Shown: positions 44,778 through 53,518 of the stretch, in pieces | How positions within the stretch are numbered: position 1 is the first letter of the stretch | How the letters are laid out: each line of letters begins with the position of its first letter | Source: JAXMAO01 sp046350375 | Lineage (GTDB): Bacteria; Planctomycetota; Phycisphaerae; UBA1845; UTPLA1 | NCBI GenBank assembly: GCA_046350375.1 | Contig: JAXMAO010000005.1 | Span: 62,001 to 126,000, forward strand | Direction of reading: 5' to 3' | DNA length: 64,000 bases | The notes under the pieces: generated by a model | Database searches by the model: none | Told to the model about the DNA's origin: nothing | The model's input: only the letters and a program-made list of their open reading frames with translations | Position numbers and translations under genes: made by a program

Positions 44778-45422
44778 ATGCGGAGACTTTTCAGCGCCCT
44801 GGCTGCAGGTGCGCTTCTTTCGGCGGCGTCTAGCTCGTTCGCTGCGCTGCCCGGCTCGATCGAGGACTTTTCAACCGGGTTGGGCGGGTTCTTCAGCCAG
44901 TCGATTCGCTGGGTTTCGTCCGGCGGCGTCGGCGGCGCGGGCGACGGCTATGCCGAGCCCTTTCGCGACCTGTTCGCCGGCAACCTCGGCGCCACCTCGG
45001 CCGATCCGCTCTTCACCGGCTCGCTCATTGCCGATGGCGTCACCGGCTACGAATTCTGGCTGAACGACACCGGCGCCGACGACCCGCTCTCGATCCACAT
45101 GGCGATCGGCGTGGCGCAGGTCAACGTCTGGATGAACATCAACGGCATCTCGCCGCCGCTGCACCAGTGGCAGCAGTACACGATCGATTTTTCGAACCCG
45201 TCCGACTGGGTGCAGATCCAGGGATCCGATTCGTTTGCCGATGCCCTGGCACTCACCGATCGGCTGCTCATCCGGCACGACCTGGCGCCCTACTCGCAGG
45301 TTCCCGATTCCATCATCGGCGACTTCGGCCTCGATCGCGTCCGCGTCCTGCCCGAGCCGGCGACGGCGCTGCTGGCGCTGTGCGGCGCGGCGCTTGTCCG
45401 GCGGCGCGCGGCGCGGCGCTAG
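44778..45422 (+). CDS. Exported PEP-CTERM protein
   Basis: A 214-residue secreted protein starting at ATG 44778 after GAGGAGGA. The signal peptide (MRRLFSALAAGALLSAASSS, cleaved after SFA) is followed by a concanavalin-like beta-rich domain (GSIEDFSTGLGGFFSQ, YEFWLNDTGADDPLSIHMAI). The C-terminal signal is LPEPATALLALCGAALVRRR followed by AARR: PEP motif, hydrophobic helix and Arg cluster. It is predicted to be sorted by an exosortase. The ligand or role is unknown. Confidence 0.86.
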   Translation: MRRLFSALAAGALLSAASSSFAALPGSIEDFSTGLGGFFSQSIRWVSSGGVGGAGDGYAEPFRDLFAGNLGATSADPLFTGSLIADGVTGYEFWLNDTGADDPLSIHMAIGVAQVNVWMNINGISPPLHQWQQYTIDFSNPSDWVQIQGSDSFADALALTDRLLIRHDLAPYSQVPDSIIGDFGLDRVRVLPEPATALLALCGAALVRRRAARR

Positions 45423-45539
45423 TCGGGCTCTTTCACTGGCATCAGTTCGATCCGCCCCAGTCCGCTCCGCGCCCATTGATGGTCCCGCGCGCGGCGGACA
45501 GGCTTGCCGCGCCCGCCTTTCACGGGTATTTCATGCCCC

Positions 45540-47678
45540 GTGCTGCTTTCGCTGAACTGGCTGCGTGAGTTCGTCGAACTGCCGCGCGATCTCGACCCGC
45601 GTCTGCTGGCCGAGCGCGTCACCGTGACCACCGCCGAGGTCGAAGGGGTCGAGCACCACACCGCCTGGCCGGCCGGCATGCGCCTGCCGCCGGGCGCGGC
45701 GCTCGACGCGGCCGAGCAGGACGACTGGGTCATCGAGATCGACAACAAGTCGATCACCCATCGGCCCGACCTGTGGGGCCACTATGGCATGGCGCGCGAG
45801 CTGGCAGCCATGTTCGGAAAGCCGTTGCGACCGCTGCCGGTCACGCCGACCGCCGAACTGGGCGACCCCGCCGCGGCGGCCGTTCCGATCGTCATCGACG
45901 ACGCCGACCGCTGTCCGCGGTATGCCGCGCTGGTGATGCGCGGGCTGGCCGACCGCGCCGCGCCGGGCGTCATGCAGGTGCGGCTGGCGCGCTGCGGCAT
46001 GCGCCCGCTCGGGCTGCTGGTCGACCTGACGAACTACGTCATGCTCGAGATCGGTCAGCCGATGCACGCCTTCGACGCCGAGCGGCTGTCCAAGATCGAG
46101 GTCGCGCTGGCTGCGCCGTCCGAGCGCTTCCGCACGCTCGACGGCGTCGAGCGCGTGCTGCCGGCCAACACGCTCATGATCCAGTCGAATCGCAAGAGCG
46201 TCGCGATCGCCGGCATCATGGGCGGCGCCGAGACCGAGGTCTCGGCCCGCACCACGGCGGTGCTGCTCGAGTCGGCCAACTTCGACGCCGCGACGATTCG
46301 CCGCGCCTCGGCTGCGCTGGCGCTGCGCACCGAGGCCAGCGCGCGGTTCGAGAAGTCGCTCGACCCGGCGCTGGCGCTGACCGGCATCGCGCGGTTCGTC
46401 TTTCTCGCGCGGCGCGAGCTGCCCGGCCTGTCGTTCGGCAGCCGGCTGAGCGATTCGTTTCCGCGGCCGCTGCGCGTGCAGGCGATCGCGCTCGACGCGG
46501 CGGCCACGCGGCGGACGATCGGCAAGGAGATTCCGACCGGCGAGATGACTCGGCTGCTGCGGTCGCTCGAGTTCAACGTTCAGCCGGCCAACGGCCCGGA
46601 CGCGCTGCGCGTCACGCCGCCGACGTTTCGCGCCACCAAGGACATCAGCCTGGAGATCGATCTGGTCGAGGAGATCGCCCGGTGCGTCGGCTATGGGACG
46701 ATCGAGTCAACGCTGCCGGCGGTCACGACGCGCTATGTCGGCCAGGCGCCGGCGCTGCGCCTCGAACGCGTCACGCTGGAAACGCTCTGCCGCTCCGGGC
46801 CGTTCGCCGAGGTGCACGACTACATCTGGTACGACGACGCCTGGATCGACCGGCTCGGTTTCGAGCCGGGCGCGTGCATCGTGCTGCGCAATCCGGCGGC
46901 GGCCGGTTCGGCGCGGCTGCGGCGGACGCTGATGCCGGGGCTGCTGGCGTTTGTCGAGCGCAACCGGCATCACTGGCCGCGCTTCTCGCTGGCCGAAATC
47001 GGCTCGGTGTTTTCGCCCGGGAACGACGCGGTCGAGCGCTCGCAGGAGCGGCGCGTGGGGCTGGCGGCGGCGCGGAGCGGCGCGTCGCAGGCCGACGCGG
47101 TGTGGAACGACCTGAAGGACGCGCTGGAGCGCTGGGCCCGGCAGGTGCTCAACGCCGCGGTGCGCTACGAGGAGTCGCCGCCGGCCGCGCCGTGGGAAGA
47201 TGCGACGCGCACGGCCGCGGTGCACCTCGCCATGTCCGACGCAGCCGCGGCCAGCATCGGCCGACTGACGCTCTGGTCGCTCGCCAGCCGGCAGCGGATC
47301 GACGAGCGGTTGCGGAGCTGGTCGGTGGCGCTGGCCGAGCTCTCGCTCACCGGGCTGGAGTCGGGGCTGGCGCGGGCCGACCGGCTGTCGCCCATTCCGG
47401 GCGCGCCGCCGGTGCGGGTCGATTTCAGCTTCCTGGCCGACGCGCGGCGCCGCTGGTCGCAGATCTCGGCCGACCTGGCGCAGTTCGATCACCCGCTGCT
47501 GCGGCGGATCAACTTCGTCGACTGTTTCGAGGGCGGTCGCGTGCCGGCGGGCCAGCGGAGCTTCACCGTTCGCGCCGAGCTGGGGGCCGACCGGACTCTG
47601 TCGGACGACGACGTGCAGCAGTTCCGCTCCGCGATGACCGAGCGGCTGTCGCGCCTGGGGCTGGAGCTTCGAAGCTGA
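45540..47678 (+). CDS. pheT: Phenylalanyl-tRNA synthetase beta subunit lacking the EMAP-like domain
   Basis: The beta subunit of PheRS, which with PheS charges tRNA-Phe. GTG 45540 starts LLSLNWLREFVELPRDLD, the family N-terminus. The chain then goes almost directly to DDWVIEIDNKSITHRPDLWG, so the roughly 110-residue tRNA-binding OB-fold (EMAP-like) normally inserted there is absent, giving 712 residues instead of about 790. The B3/4 domain (MRPLGLLVDLTNYVMLEIGQ, GIMGGAETEVS), B5 domain (RVTPPTFRATKDISLEIDLV) and C-terminal ferredoxin-fold anticodon domain are present. No pheS lies beside it. The stop is followed one base later by the next ATG. Confidence 0.9.
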   Translation: MLLSLNWLREFVELPRDLDPRLLAERVTVTTAEVEGVEHHTAWPAGMRLPPGAALDAAEQDDWVIEIDNKSITHRPDLWGHYGMARELAAMFGKPLRPLPVTPTAELGDPAAAAVPIVIDDADRCPRYAALVMRGLADRAAPGVMQVRLARCGMRPLGLLVDLTNYVMLEIGQPMHAFDAERLSKIEVALAAPSERFRTLDGVERVLPANTLMIQSNRKSVAIAGIMGGAETEVSARTTAVLLESANFDAATIRRASAALALRTEASARFEKSLDPALALTGIARFVFLARRELPGLSFGSRLSDSFPRPLRVQAIALDAAATRRTIGKEIPTGEMTRLLRSLEFNVQPANGPDALRVTPPTFRATKDISLEIDLVEEIARCVGYGTIESTLPAVTTRYVGQAPALRLERVTLETLCRSGPFAEVHDYIWYDDAWIDRLGFEPGACIVLRNPAAAGSARLRRTLMPGLLAFVERNRHHWPRFSLAEIGSVFSPGNDAVERSQERRVGLAAARSGASQADAVWNDLKDALERWARQVLNAAVRYEESPPAAPWEDATRTAAVHLAMSDAAAASIGRLTLWSLASRQRIDERLRSWSVALAELSLTGLESGLARADRLSPIPGAPPVRVDFSFLADARRRWSQISADLAQFDHPLLRRINFVDCFEGGRVPAGQRSFTVRAELGADRTLSDDDVQQFRSAMTERLSRLGLELRS

Positions 47679-47679
47679 G

Positions 47680-49189
47680 ATGCGCGGTGCGGTCGCCCTG
47701 ATGTCGCTGCTGCTGGCAGCCACTGCCGCACGTGGCGAGGCCGAGCCGCTGCGCGTCTCCGGGGCCGTTGCCGCCGACGCGAGCTGGGCCGGCCACGTCC
47801 GGATCACCGGCGACACGTCGATCGTGGGGGCGACGATCACGGTTCAGCCGGGCACGAGCATCGAGTTTGCCGCCGGCACGGGCGAGCCGCACCCGCGCCT
47901 GACGGTCGGCGCGCCGGGCCAGCCGGGGCGCCTGCTGCTGCTCGGCACCGCCGGCCAGCCGATCGTGGTCCGCTCGCGCGAGGCGCTGCACGCCGGCTGC
48001 CTGATGGTGCACGTCGGCTCGGGCGACGCGCTTGACTGGCACGACGTCGAGTTTCACGACCTGGGCTATCGCACCGCGGCCAAGCCCGACCCTTCGATGC
48101 CGCGCTCGACCGACGGCTACTTTCAGCCGGCGATCACGATCGTGCTGGATGGGGCCAAGTCGGGACTGAACGTCAAGGGCTGCCGGTTCCGCGGCTGTGC
48201 GCGGCTGACGGTGCGGGCGGCCGCCCGCGCCCGCGGCGAACTGCTCCAGTGCGTTTTCGAGCCAGGGCCCGACGCGGTCAGCCTCGAGCTCGCCGGCGGC
48301 GGCAGCGGGGCGCTGGCGGTGCGGTCGAACCAGTTCTCCGGCGTGGTCGAAATCCAGGCGGTCGGGGCGTCGTTCACCGACAACCGGCTGGTCGGCCCGC
48401 GCACGGCGCTGGCGATCAACGCGGCGTCGTCGCCGCCGGTCGAGGTGGTCGGCAACTACATCCACAATACCACCGAGGCCGACGACGGCGGCTACTGCTT
48501 CCGGTCGCGCGACCCGGAGGCGCTGGTGCAGGGCAACGTGCTGCGCGGCGGTTCCTATGTCGTGCTCGAAGGGACGCGCCGCATGCGCGACAACGTGCTG
48601 GTCGGCGCGGCGCGGCTGCGCAGCGCCGTCGGCAGGAACGCCCGCACGCACTACCTCGTCGCAGAGCTGCCCGGCCGCGCCGAGTTTCAAGGAAACCTGC
48701 TGATCGGGCCGGCGTATGCGCTGCTGGCGACCCAGGCGGCCCGCCCGGCCCGCGGCGGCGCGGCGCCCGAGCCGGTTCGCGACCTGACCATTCGCGGCAA
48801 CGTCTTTGACGGGCTGGGCGCCACGTCGCAGGCGATTCGCTTCAACGTGCTGGCGCGCGAGCCGGTCGCGGCCACGGTGACGGACAACCTGTTCCTGCGG
48901 GTCGATACGCTGGTGATGGATGAGTCGCGCCGGCCGGGCGTGCTCGCCACGGCCGATCGCAACACCGTGGCGCGCGCGCGCCGCGTGGGACGGCGTGGTG
49001 ATGAGCGACAAGCAGCCCGGCGATCCCGGCTTCGGGGCGGCCGACCGGGTGTTCGACGGCGTGGCCGACCTGAAGCTGGCCAACCTGCCCGACGCGCCGC
49101 CGCCCGACTGGGATGCGGAGCTGACCTCGGGCCGCGCCACGGTGGCCCAGGTGCGCGATCGGCTGATGGCGGCGTATCGCGCGCGGTAA
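47680..49189 (+). CDS. Exported right-handed beta-helix protein, one frameshift near the 3' end
   Basis: About 502 residues. ATG 47680 follows the pheT stop by one base. A signal peptide (MRGAVALMSLLLAATAARGE) precedes a repetitive beta-strand region with many N/G turns (ITVQPGTSIEFAAGTG, GLNVKGCRFRGCARLTVRAA, LTIRGNVFDGLGATSQAIRF), as in parallel beta-helix proteins that bind or cleave polysaccharides. No catalytic residues can be fixed. Near 48980 the frame shifts from ATADRNTVARA to AWDGVVMSDKQPGDPGFGAA, and the true end is LMAAYRAR at 49189. The long continuation of the first frame to 49359 is out of frame. Confidence 0.72.
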
Positions 49190-49334
49190 CGCTTGCGATT
49201 CGTCGCGCTGTTCACTTCACGACGACCGAGTTCCACAGTGCGTCGCCCACCGCGCCGCAGGTAGGCCCGCCGGCGCAGGACCGTTGTCGGCGGCCGCGCC
49301 GGCAGCCGTCCCGCCGGTCAGGAATATCCACGTC

Positions 49335-50870
49335 GTGCGGCGAGTTGTCTTTCGCGTGACTGCATTCCTGTTGATCGCGTCGTTCGCCGGCGCAGCGGCC
49401 CAGGCCGGCGGTCCGTGGATGTTCGAGCCGAACCAGCCCAACGCCTATCTCGGAACGGCACTGGCCGGCGCGGGCGATGTGAATGGCGACGGCCTTGCCG
49501 ACCTGGTCGTTGGCGCGTACGAGTACAACGGCGGCTTCTCGAACGAGGGGCGGGCGTATGTCTTTCACGGATCGGCGGCAGGGCTGTCGGCGACGCCCGA
49601 CTGGTTCATCGAGCACGCGCAGCCGTACGCGAATTTCGGCTATAGCGTGGCGGGCGTCGGCGATGTGAATCGCGACGGCTATGACGACGTGTTGATCGGA
49701 GCGCGGCAGTTCAGCGGCGCAGCGTCGTTCGTCGGGGCGGCGTATCTCTACCTGGGCTCGGCGCGCGGCCTGGCGACGCAACCGGCGTGGACGACCGTCG
49801 GCACTCAGGCCGGCGCGCTGCTCGGCGCGGTGGTCTCGGGCGCCGGCGACGTGAACGCCGATGGCTACACCGACCTGCTGGTGGCCGCACCGAGCTTCGA
49901 CAGCGGACCGGTCGACGTCGGTCGCGTGTGGCTCTATCTCGGCGGGCGCGGCGGCCCGGCGACGCAGCCGGTCTGGTGGGCCGACGGCAGCGAGAGCGGC
50001 GCAGGCTTCGGCACGGCGCTGGCCGCGGCCGGCGACCTGGACGGCGACGGATATGCCGACGTGCTGATCGGAGCGCCGCGGAGAGACTCGCCGCTGGTCG
50101 ATGCCGGCGAGGTTCGCGTCTATCGCGGCGGACCGGGCGGGCTGTCGGCGGTTCCGGCCTGGACGCTGTCGGGCGACCAGGCCGGCGCGCAGTTCGGAGC
50201 GAGCGTGGCAGGCGCGGGAGACGTGGATGGCGACGGATACCGCGACGTGGTGATCGGCGCCCCGCTGCGCGACCAGGTGGCCACCGACGAAGGGCGCGTC
50301 TATCTTTTCCGCGGCGGCGCCGGCGGCCTGTCGACGCAGCCGGTCTGGTTTGCCGACGGCGGTCAGCTTTGGGCCAACCTGGGGACAAGCGTTGCGGGCG
50401 TGGGCGATTTCGACGGCGACGGGTTCAACGACGTCGCGGCCGGCGCCCGTATTGCGATGTCGACCTGGTCAGCCAGGGCGCGATGGCGTTGTATCGCGGG
50501 CGCGCCGGCGGACTGGAGTGTGACGCCGCGGTGGTTCGTGGCGGGCGATCAGTCCGGCAGTCGCTTCGGGGAGCGGATCGCCGGCGCGGGCGACGTGAAC
50601 GGCGACGGCCGCGCGGACCTGGCAATCGGGGCATGGCTGGCGTCGTTTCCGGAGCTGGGCGAAGGACGGGCCTACTGCTTCGGCGGTCGGCCGCTGGTCG
50701 CAGGCGACGTGAACGGCGACGGGCGGGTGCGCGGCGACGACGTCCAGGCGTTCCTTGCGGCGCAGCGTTCGCCGCTGCCGTGCCCGGCCTGTGACCTGAA
50801 CGACGACGGCGCGGTCGACGATCGCGATGTCGGCGCGCTCGTGGCGGCGTTGCTGACGGGCCCGGATTGA
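49335..50870 (+). CDS. Secreted seven-repeat FG-GAP (integrin-like) propeller with dockerin-like tail
   Basis: About 511 residues. GTG 49335 gives MRRVVFRVTAFLLIASFAGA, a good signal peptide; an upstream TTG at 49284 is possible. Seven FG-GAP repeats follow, each with a calcium-binding loop: GDVNGDGLADLVVGA, GDVNRDGYDDVLIGA, GDVNADGYTDLLVAA, GDLDGDGYADVLIGA, GDVDGDGYRDVVIGA, GDFDGDGFNDVAAGA and GDVNGDGRADLAIGA. Seven is the blade number of integrin alpha propellers. The C-terminus has two dockerin-like calcium loops (GDVNGDGRVRGDDVQAFLAA, DLNDDGAVDDRDVGALVAAL). Between about 50450 and 50512 the correct sequence lies in another frame (PYCDVDLVSQGAMALYRGRA), indicating two compensating indels. 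Confidence 0.87.
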   Translation: MRRVVFRVTAFLLIASFAGAAAQAGGPWMFEPNQPNAYLGTALAGAGDVNGDGLADLVVGAYEYNGGFSNEGRAYVFHGSAAGLSATPDWFIEHAQPYANFGYSVAGVGDVNRDGYDDVLIGARQFSGAASFVGAAYLYLGSARGLATQPAWTTVGTQAGALLGAVVSGAGDVNADGYTDLLVAAPSFDSGPVDVGRVWLYLGGRGGPATQPVWWADGSESGAGFGTALAAAGDLDGDGYADVLIGAPRRDSPLVDAGEVRVYRGGPGGLSAVPAWTLSGDQAGAQFGASVAGAGDVDGDGYRDVVIGAPLRDQVATDEGRVYLFRGGAGGLSTQPVWFADGGQLWANLGTSVAGVGDFDGDGFNDVAAGARIAMSTWSARARWRCIAGAPADWSVTPRWFVAGDQSGSRFGERIAGAGDVNGDGRADLAIGAWLASFPELGEGRAYCFGGRPLVAGDVNGDGRVRGDDVQAFLAAQRSPLPCPACDLNDDGAVDDRDVGALVAALLTGPD

Positions 50871-50919
50871 CCGCGGGCTGGGATGAGCCGCGTCGAGCGC
50901 GGTTCGCTGCCCTGCCGTT

Positions 50920-52062
50920 CTACGGACCGTTGGCCTGCGGGGGCTGGCGCTGTACCGCAAAGTCGACGGCGCCGCGCTCTGGTGGGGCCGACGACGACTC
51001 TTTCAGCAGGCAGTTGCTATGAACAAATACCGTTCTGGCCTTGGTGTCCAGCGTGTCGAAGAGCACGCGCTCGTTCAAGTCAATGACGATCATCTCGACG
51101 CGGCGTGAAATGGTGCGGTGCTCGGCGCGGGCGCCACTCGAACGCGCCAGGAACGCCCGCACCTCGTCGCTCGACAGATTCGCGACACGCTTGGCGTCGG
51201 CACGCGTGGCCGCGGCCAGCGCCTCCACGGCGGCCGACTCGAGCAGCCTGGGCCACAGTTTCGCGAACAGCGCATGCGCGCCGTAGACGTCGGCGCTCGA
51301 GAGGCGACCGTTGATGGCAATCACCGCGCCCAGAACGTCTGGCTCGCTCTCGGCGAGCCCCGACAGCGCCTTGAGGTAATCCGCCCGGCTGTGCTGAATC
51401 GCGGCATGGTTGAGGGTCAGCTCGAGGCTGGTTGGCGACGTTGTGGCCGCAACAGACACGCCCACGCTCGCCGCCAGCCGCGCCTGAGATTCGGCGACGC
51501 TGTTCCAGACCGCCTGTTGATTTCTGAATTGCTTGGCGGCCAGCTTGAGGGAATTCGACGGTGCGTAGTTGCCTGAACTGGCGAAGGCCGCGTCCGATTC
51601 GGCTCCGCGCCGCTGCCAGCGGCCGTGCTCGACGCAATAGGACTCGATCGGCAGCCTTCCGGAGTGGGCCTCGACGATGAAGTCGGTGCCCAGCATCCGG
51701 TCCTGCTTTCCGCCGCGGACAATGTCGCCGGCCTGAATGAAGACCTCTTCGTCGGAGACATTCTCTACGAACAGCTCGTTCACCTGCCCGGTCTCGTGGA
51801 CGAGGAGTTTCTTCTGGACCAGCGCCTCGTTCAGAGTGAGGTAGCACTGTCCGGTGAGCGTGTCCGGTCCGTGCACGAGGAAGACCGCGAGGTTTTCGTG
51901 CACGAACGGCCCACTGATGCGCGGGCCGGTTGCGCCACCGCTTTTCGGCGGCGGACTGAGGGGCGAGACTTCGGGAGCCTTGGTTTGCGAGTCCTTCTGG
52001 GCGGGCTGGCATCCACCCCACAGGGCCACCGAGAGGGAGATCAGAAGCGTAAATGCCTTCAT
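50920..52062 (-). CDS. DUF6569 (ARPP-1 type) lipoprotein
   Basis: A 380-residue protein. ATG 52062 has GGAGG seven bases upstream. The signal peptide MKAFTLLISLSVALWGGC ends in a lipobox-like GGC, so it is probably a lipoprotein. The body matches the ARPP-1/DUF6569 pattern: NLAVFLVHGPDTLTGQCYLT, VHETGQVNELFVENVSDEEV, FIQAGDIVRGGKQDRMLGTD and SYCVEHGRWQRRG. The molecular function of this family is unknown to me. It has its own position between convergent and same-strand neighbours, with about 200 bases upstream. Confidence 0.8.
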   Translation of the reverse strand: MKAFTLLISLSVALWGGCQPAQKDSQTKAPEVSPLSPPPKSGGATGPRISGPFVHENLAVFLVHGPDTLTGQCYLTLNEALVQKKLLVHETGQVNELFVENVSDEEVFIQAGDIVRGGKQDRMLGTDFIVEAHSGRLPIESYCVEHGRWQRRGAESDAAFASSGNYAPSNSLKLAAKQFRNQQAVWNSVAESQARLAASVGVSVAATTSPTSLELTLNHAAIQHSRADYLKALSGLAESEPDVLGAVIAINGRLSSADVYGAHALFAKLWPRLLESAAVEALAAATRADAKRVANLSSDEVRAFLARSSGARAEHRTISRRVEMIVIDLNERVLFDTLDTKARTVFVHSNCLLKESSSAPPERGAVDFAVQRQPPQANGP

Positions 52063-52258
52063 GAACGTGCCTCCGCGGAGAATTGGCATGAACGGTCAAT
52101 CGCGGCTCCGGCAGACCCGGATGCGATCGACGTGCAGTCGACGTCAGAAGAGCAGCGATTCCGTCCACCCACTGATACGCGGGGAGCGCCGGCGGGTTCC
52201 CGGCGCCGGGAGGGAATTCCATCGGCAAGGGGTGGTGGTTTGCAACCCCCGGGCGGAA

Positions 52259-53518
52259 CTAGAAAAGCTGCCCGCTGTGGTCGCGGTGCTCGCGCCCGGG
52301 CAGCAGGTCTTCAATGCTCTCGATCCACTTGCGGACGGCGACGCGGCTGTCGAACCGCTCGGCAAACACGCGCCGCGCGTTGTCGCTCAGCCGGCGGGCG
52401 TCGAGCGGGTCGTTCTTGATCCGCAGGATGGCGCGGACCAGCCCGTCGACATCGCCTTGCGCGATGTGTATGCCGCAGTCGTGCGTGCGGTACCAGTCGG
52501 CGATCTCGCTCCGCGCGTCGCCGATGAAGATCGCCGGCTTCCCGGCCGCCATCAGCCCGTAGACCTTGTAAGGCAGCGACAGTTCCGACATCGCCGGGTT
52601 CTGCGAAACCAGTCCCACGTCGGCCGACGCCAGCAGGTCGCCCAGCCGCTCGGCCGGCTGATAGTCGAGCAACTGCACCGGCAGCGGCCGCTCGCGCAGT
52701 GCGCTTTCGACGCGCTTGCGGGCCGGCCCGGCCCCGATGAGCTGGAACGCCACGTCGGGCTGGTGCGAGAGTTTTGCGGCCGCGCCGAGGATGGTGTCGA
52801 ACGGATGGCTGAGGCCCATGTTGCCGGCATACTGCACGACGAAGCGCCCCTCGAGCCGGTGCTCGCGGCGGAAGGCGTCGGGCTGGGCCTGTTCGAGGCG
52901 CGCGGCGTCGAAGCCGTCGTGGATGCACTCGACCTTCGCGGGCGAGAGGCCGCGGTGGTGCACGATCCGCTCGGCCATGCGGTGGCTGATGGCGACGATC
53001 GACTGCGCCTGATGCATGGCGGCGCGGTCGCTGTGCTCCCAGCTTCCGGCGACCCAGCCGCCCGGCCGGATGATCTGCAGCGCCTCGGCACAGTCGGGAT
53101 ACAGGTCGTACACCTTGTAGATCATCGGGCAGCGGTGATGGTGGGAGACGGCCAGACCGATGCGGGCGCCGGCCGGCGGCGCGGTGGTGGCGACCACCAC
53201 GTCGGGTCGGTCGAGACCGCGGCCGCGGCGCACGGCCGCCAGGTGAAAGCGGGCGAAGCCGTAGGCCCGGGCGTGCAGCGTGCGGCGGACCGGCCCGTGG
53301 CGAACGCGGTGGACCTCGATGGCGCCGTGGCGCTCCTCGGACGGCCAGCGGACGTGCGGGCCGTCCCAGGCGCGGTCGCCGGTGAGCACCGAAATGCGCC
53401 AGTCGGGCCTTGCCGCGGCGATCTTGGGCAGGTGATCGGTGAAGACGGCGGCGCTGGCGCAGACGTCGGGCCAGTAGAATTCGTTGATGAACAGGATATG
53501 GGGGTTTCGTTCGCTCAC
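52259..53518 (-). CDS. GT4-family glycosyltransferase
   Basis: A 419-residue GT-B fold glycosyltransferase. GTG 53518 overlaps the stop of the upstream WecA-like gene (GTGA). The N-terminal acceptor domain starts ILFINEFYWPDVCASAAVFT, in the style of WcaI/WbuB enzymes. The C-terminal nucleotide-sugar domain has FVVQYAGNMGLSHPFDTILG, VAFQLIGAGPARKRVESALR and the E-x7-E region SELSLPYKVYGLMAAGKPAI. It probably adds a sugar to the lipid-linked acceptor made by the neighbouring WecA-like enzyme during surface polysaccharide synthesis. Confidence 0.88.
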   Translation of the reverse strand: MSERNPHILFINEFYWPDVCASAAVFTDHLPKIAAARPDWRISVLTGDRAWDGPHVRWPSEERHGAIEVHRVRHGPVRRTLHARAYGFARFHLAAVRRGRGLDRPDVVVATTAPPAGARIGLAVSHHHRCPMIYKVYDLYPDCAEALQIIRPGGWVAGSWEHSDRAAMHQAQSIVAISHRMAERIVHHRGLSPAKVECIHDGFDAARLEQAQPDAFRREHRLEGRFVVQYAGNMGLSHPFDTILGAAAKLSHQPDVAFQLIGAGPARKRVESALRERPLPVQLLDYQPAERLGDLLASADVGLVSQNPAMSELSLPYKVYGLMAAGKPAIFIGDARSEIADWYRTHDCGIHIAQGDVDGLVRAILRIKNDPLDARRLSDNARRVFAERFDSRVAVRKWIESIEDLLPGREHRDHSGQLF

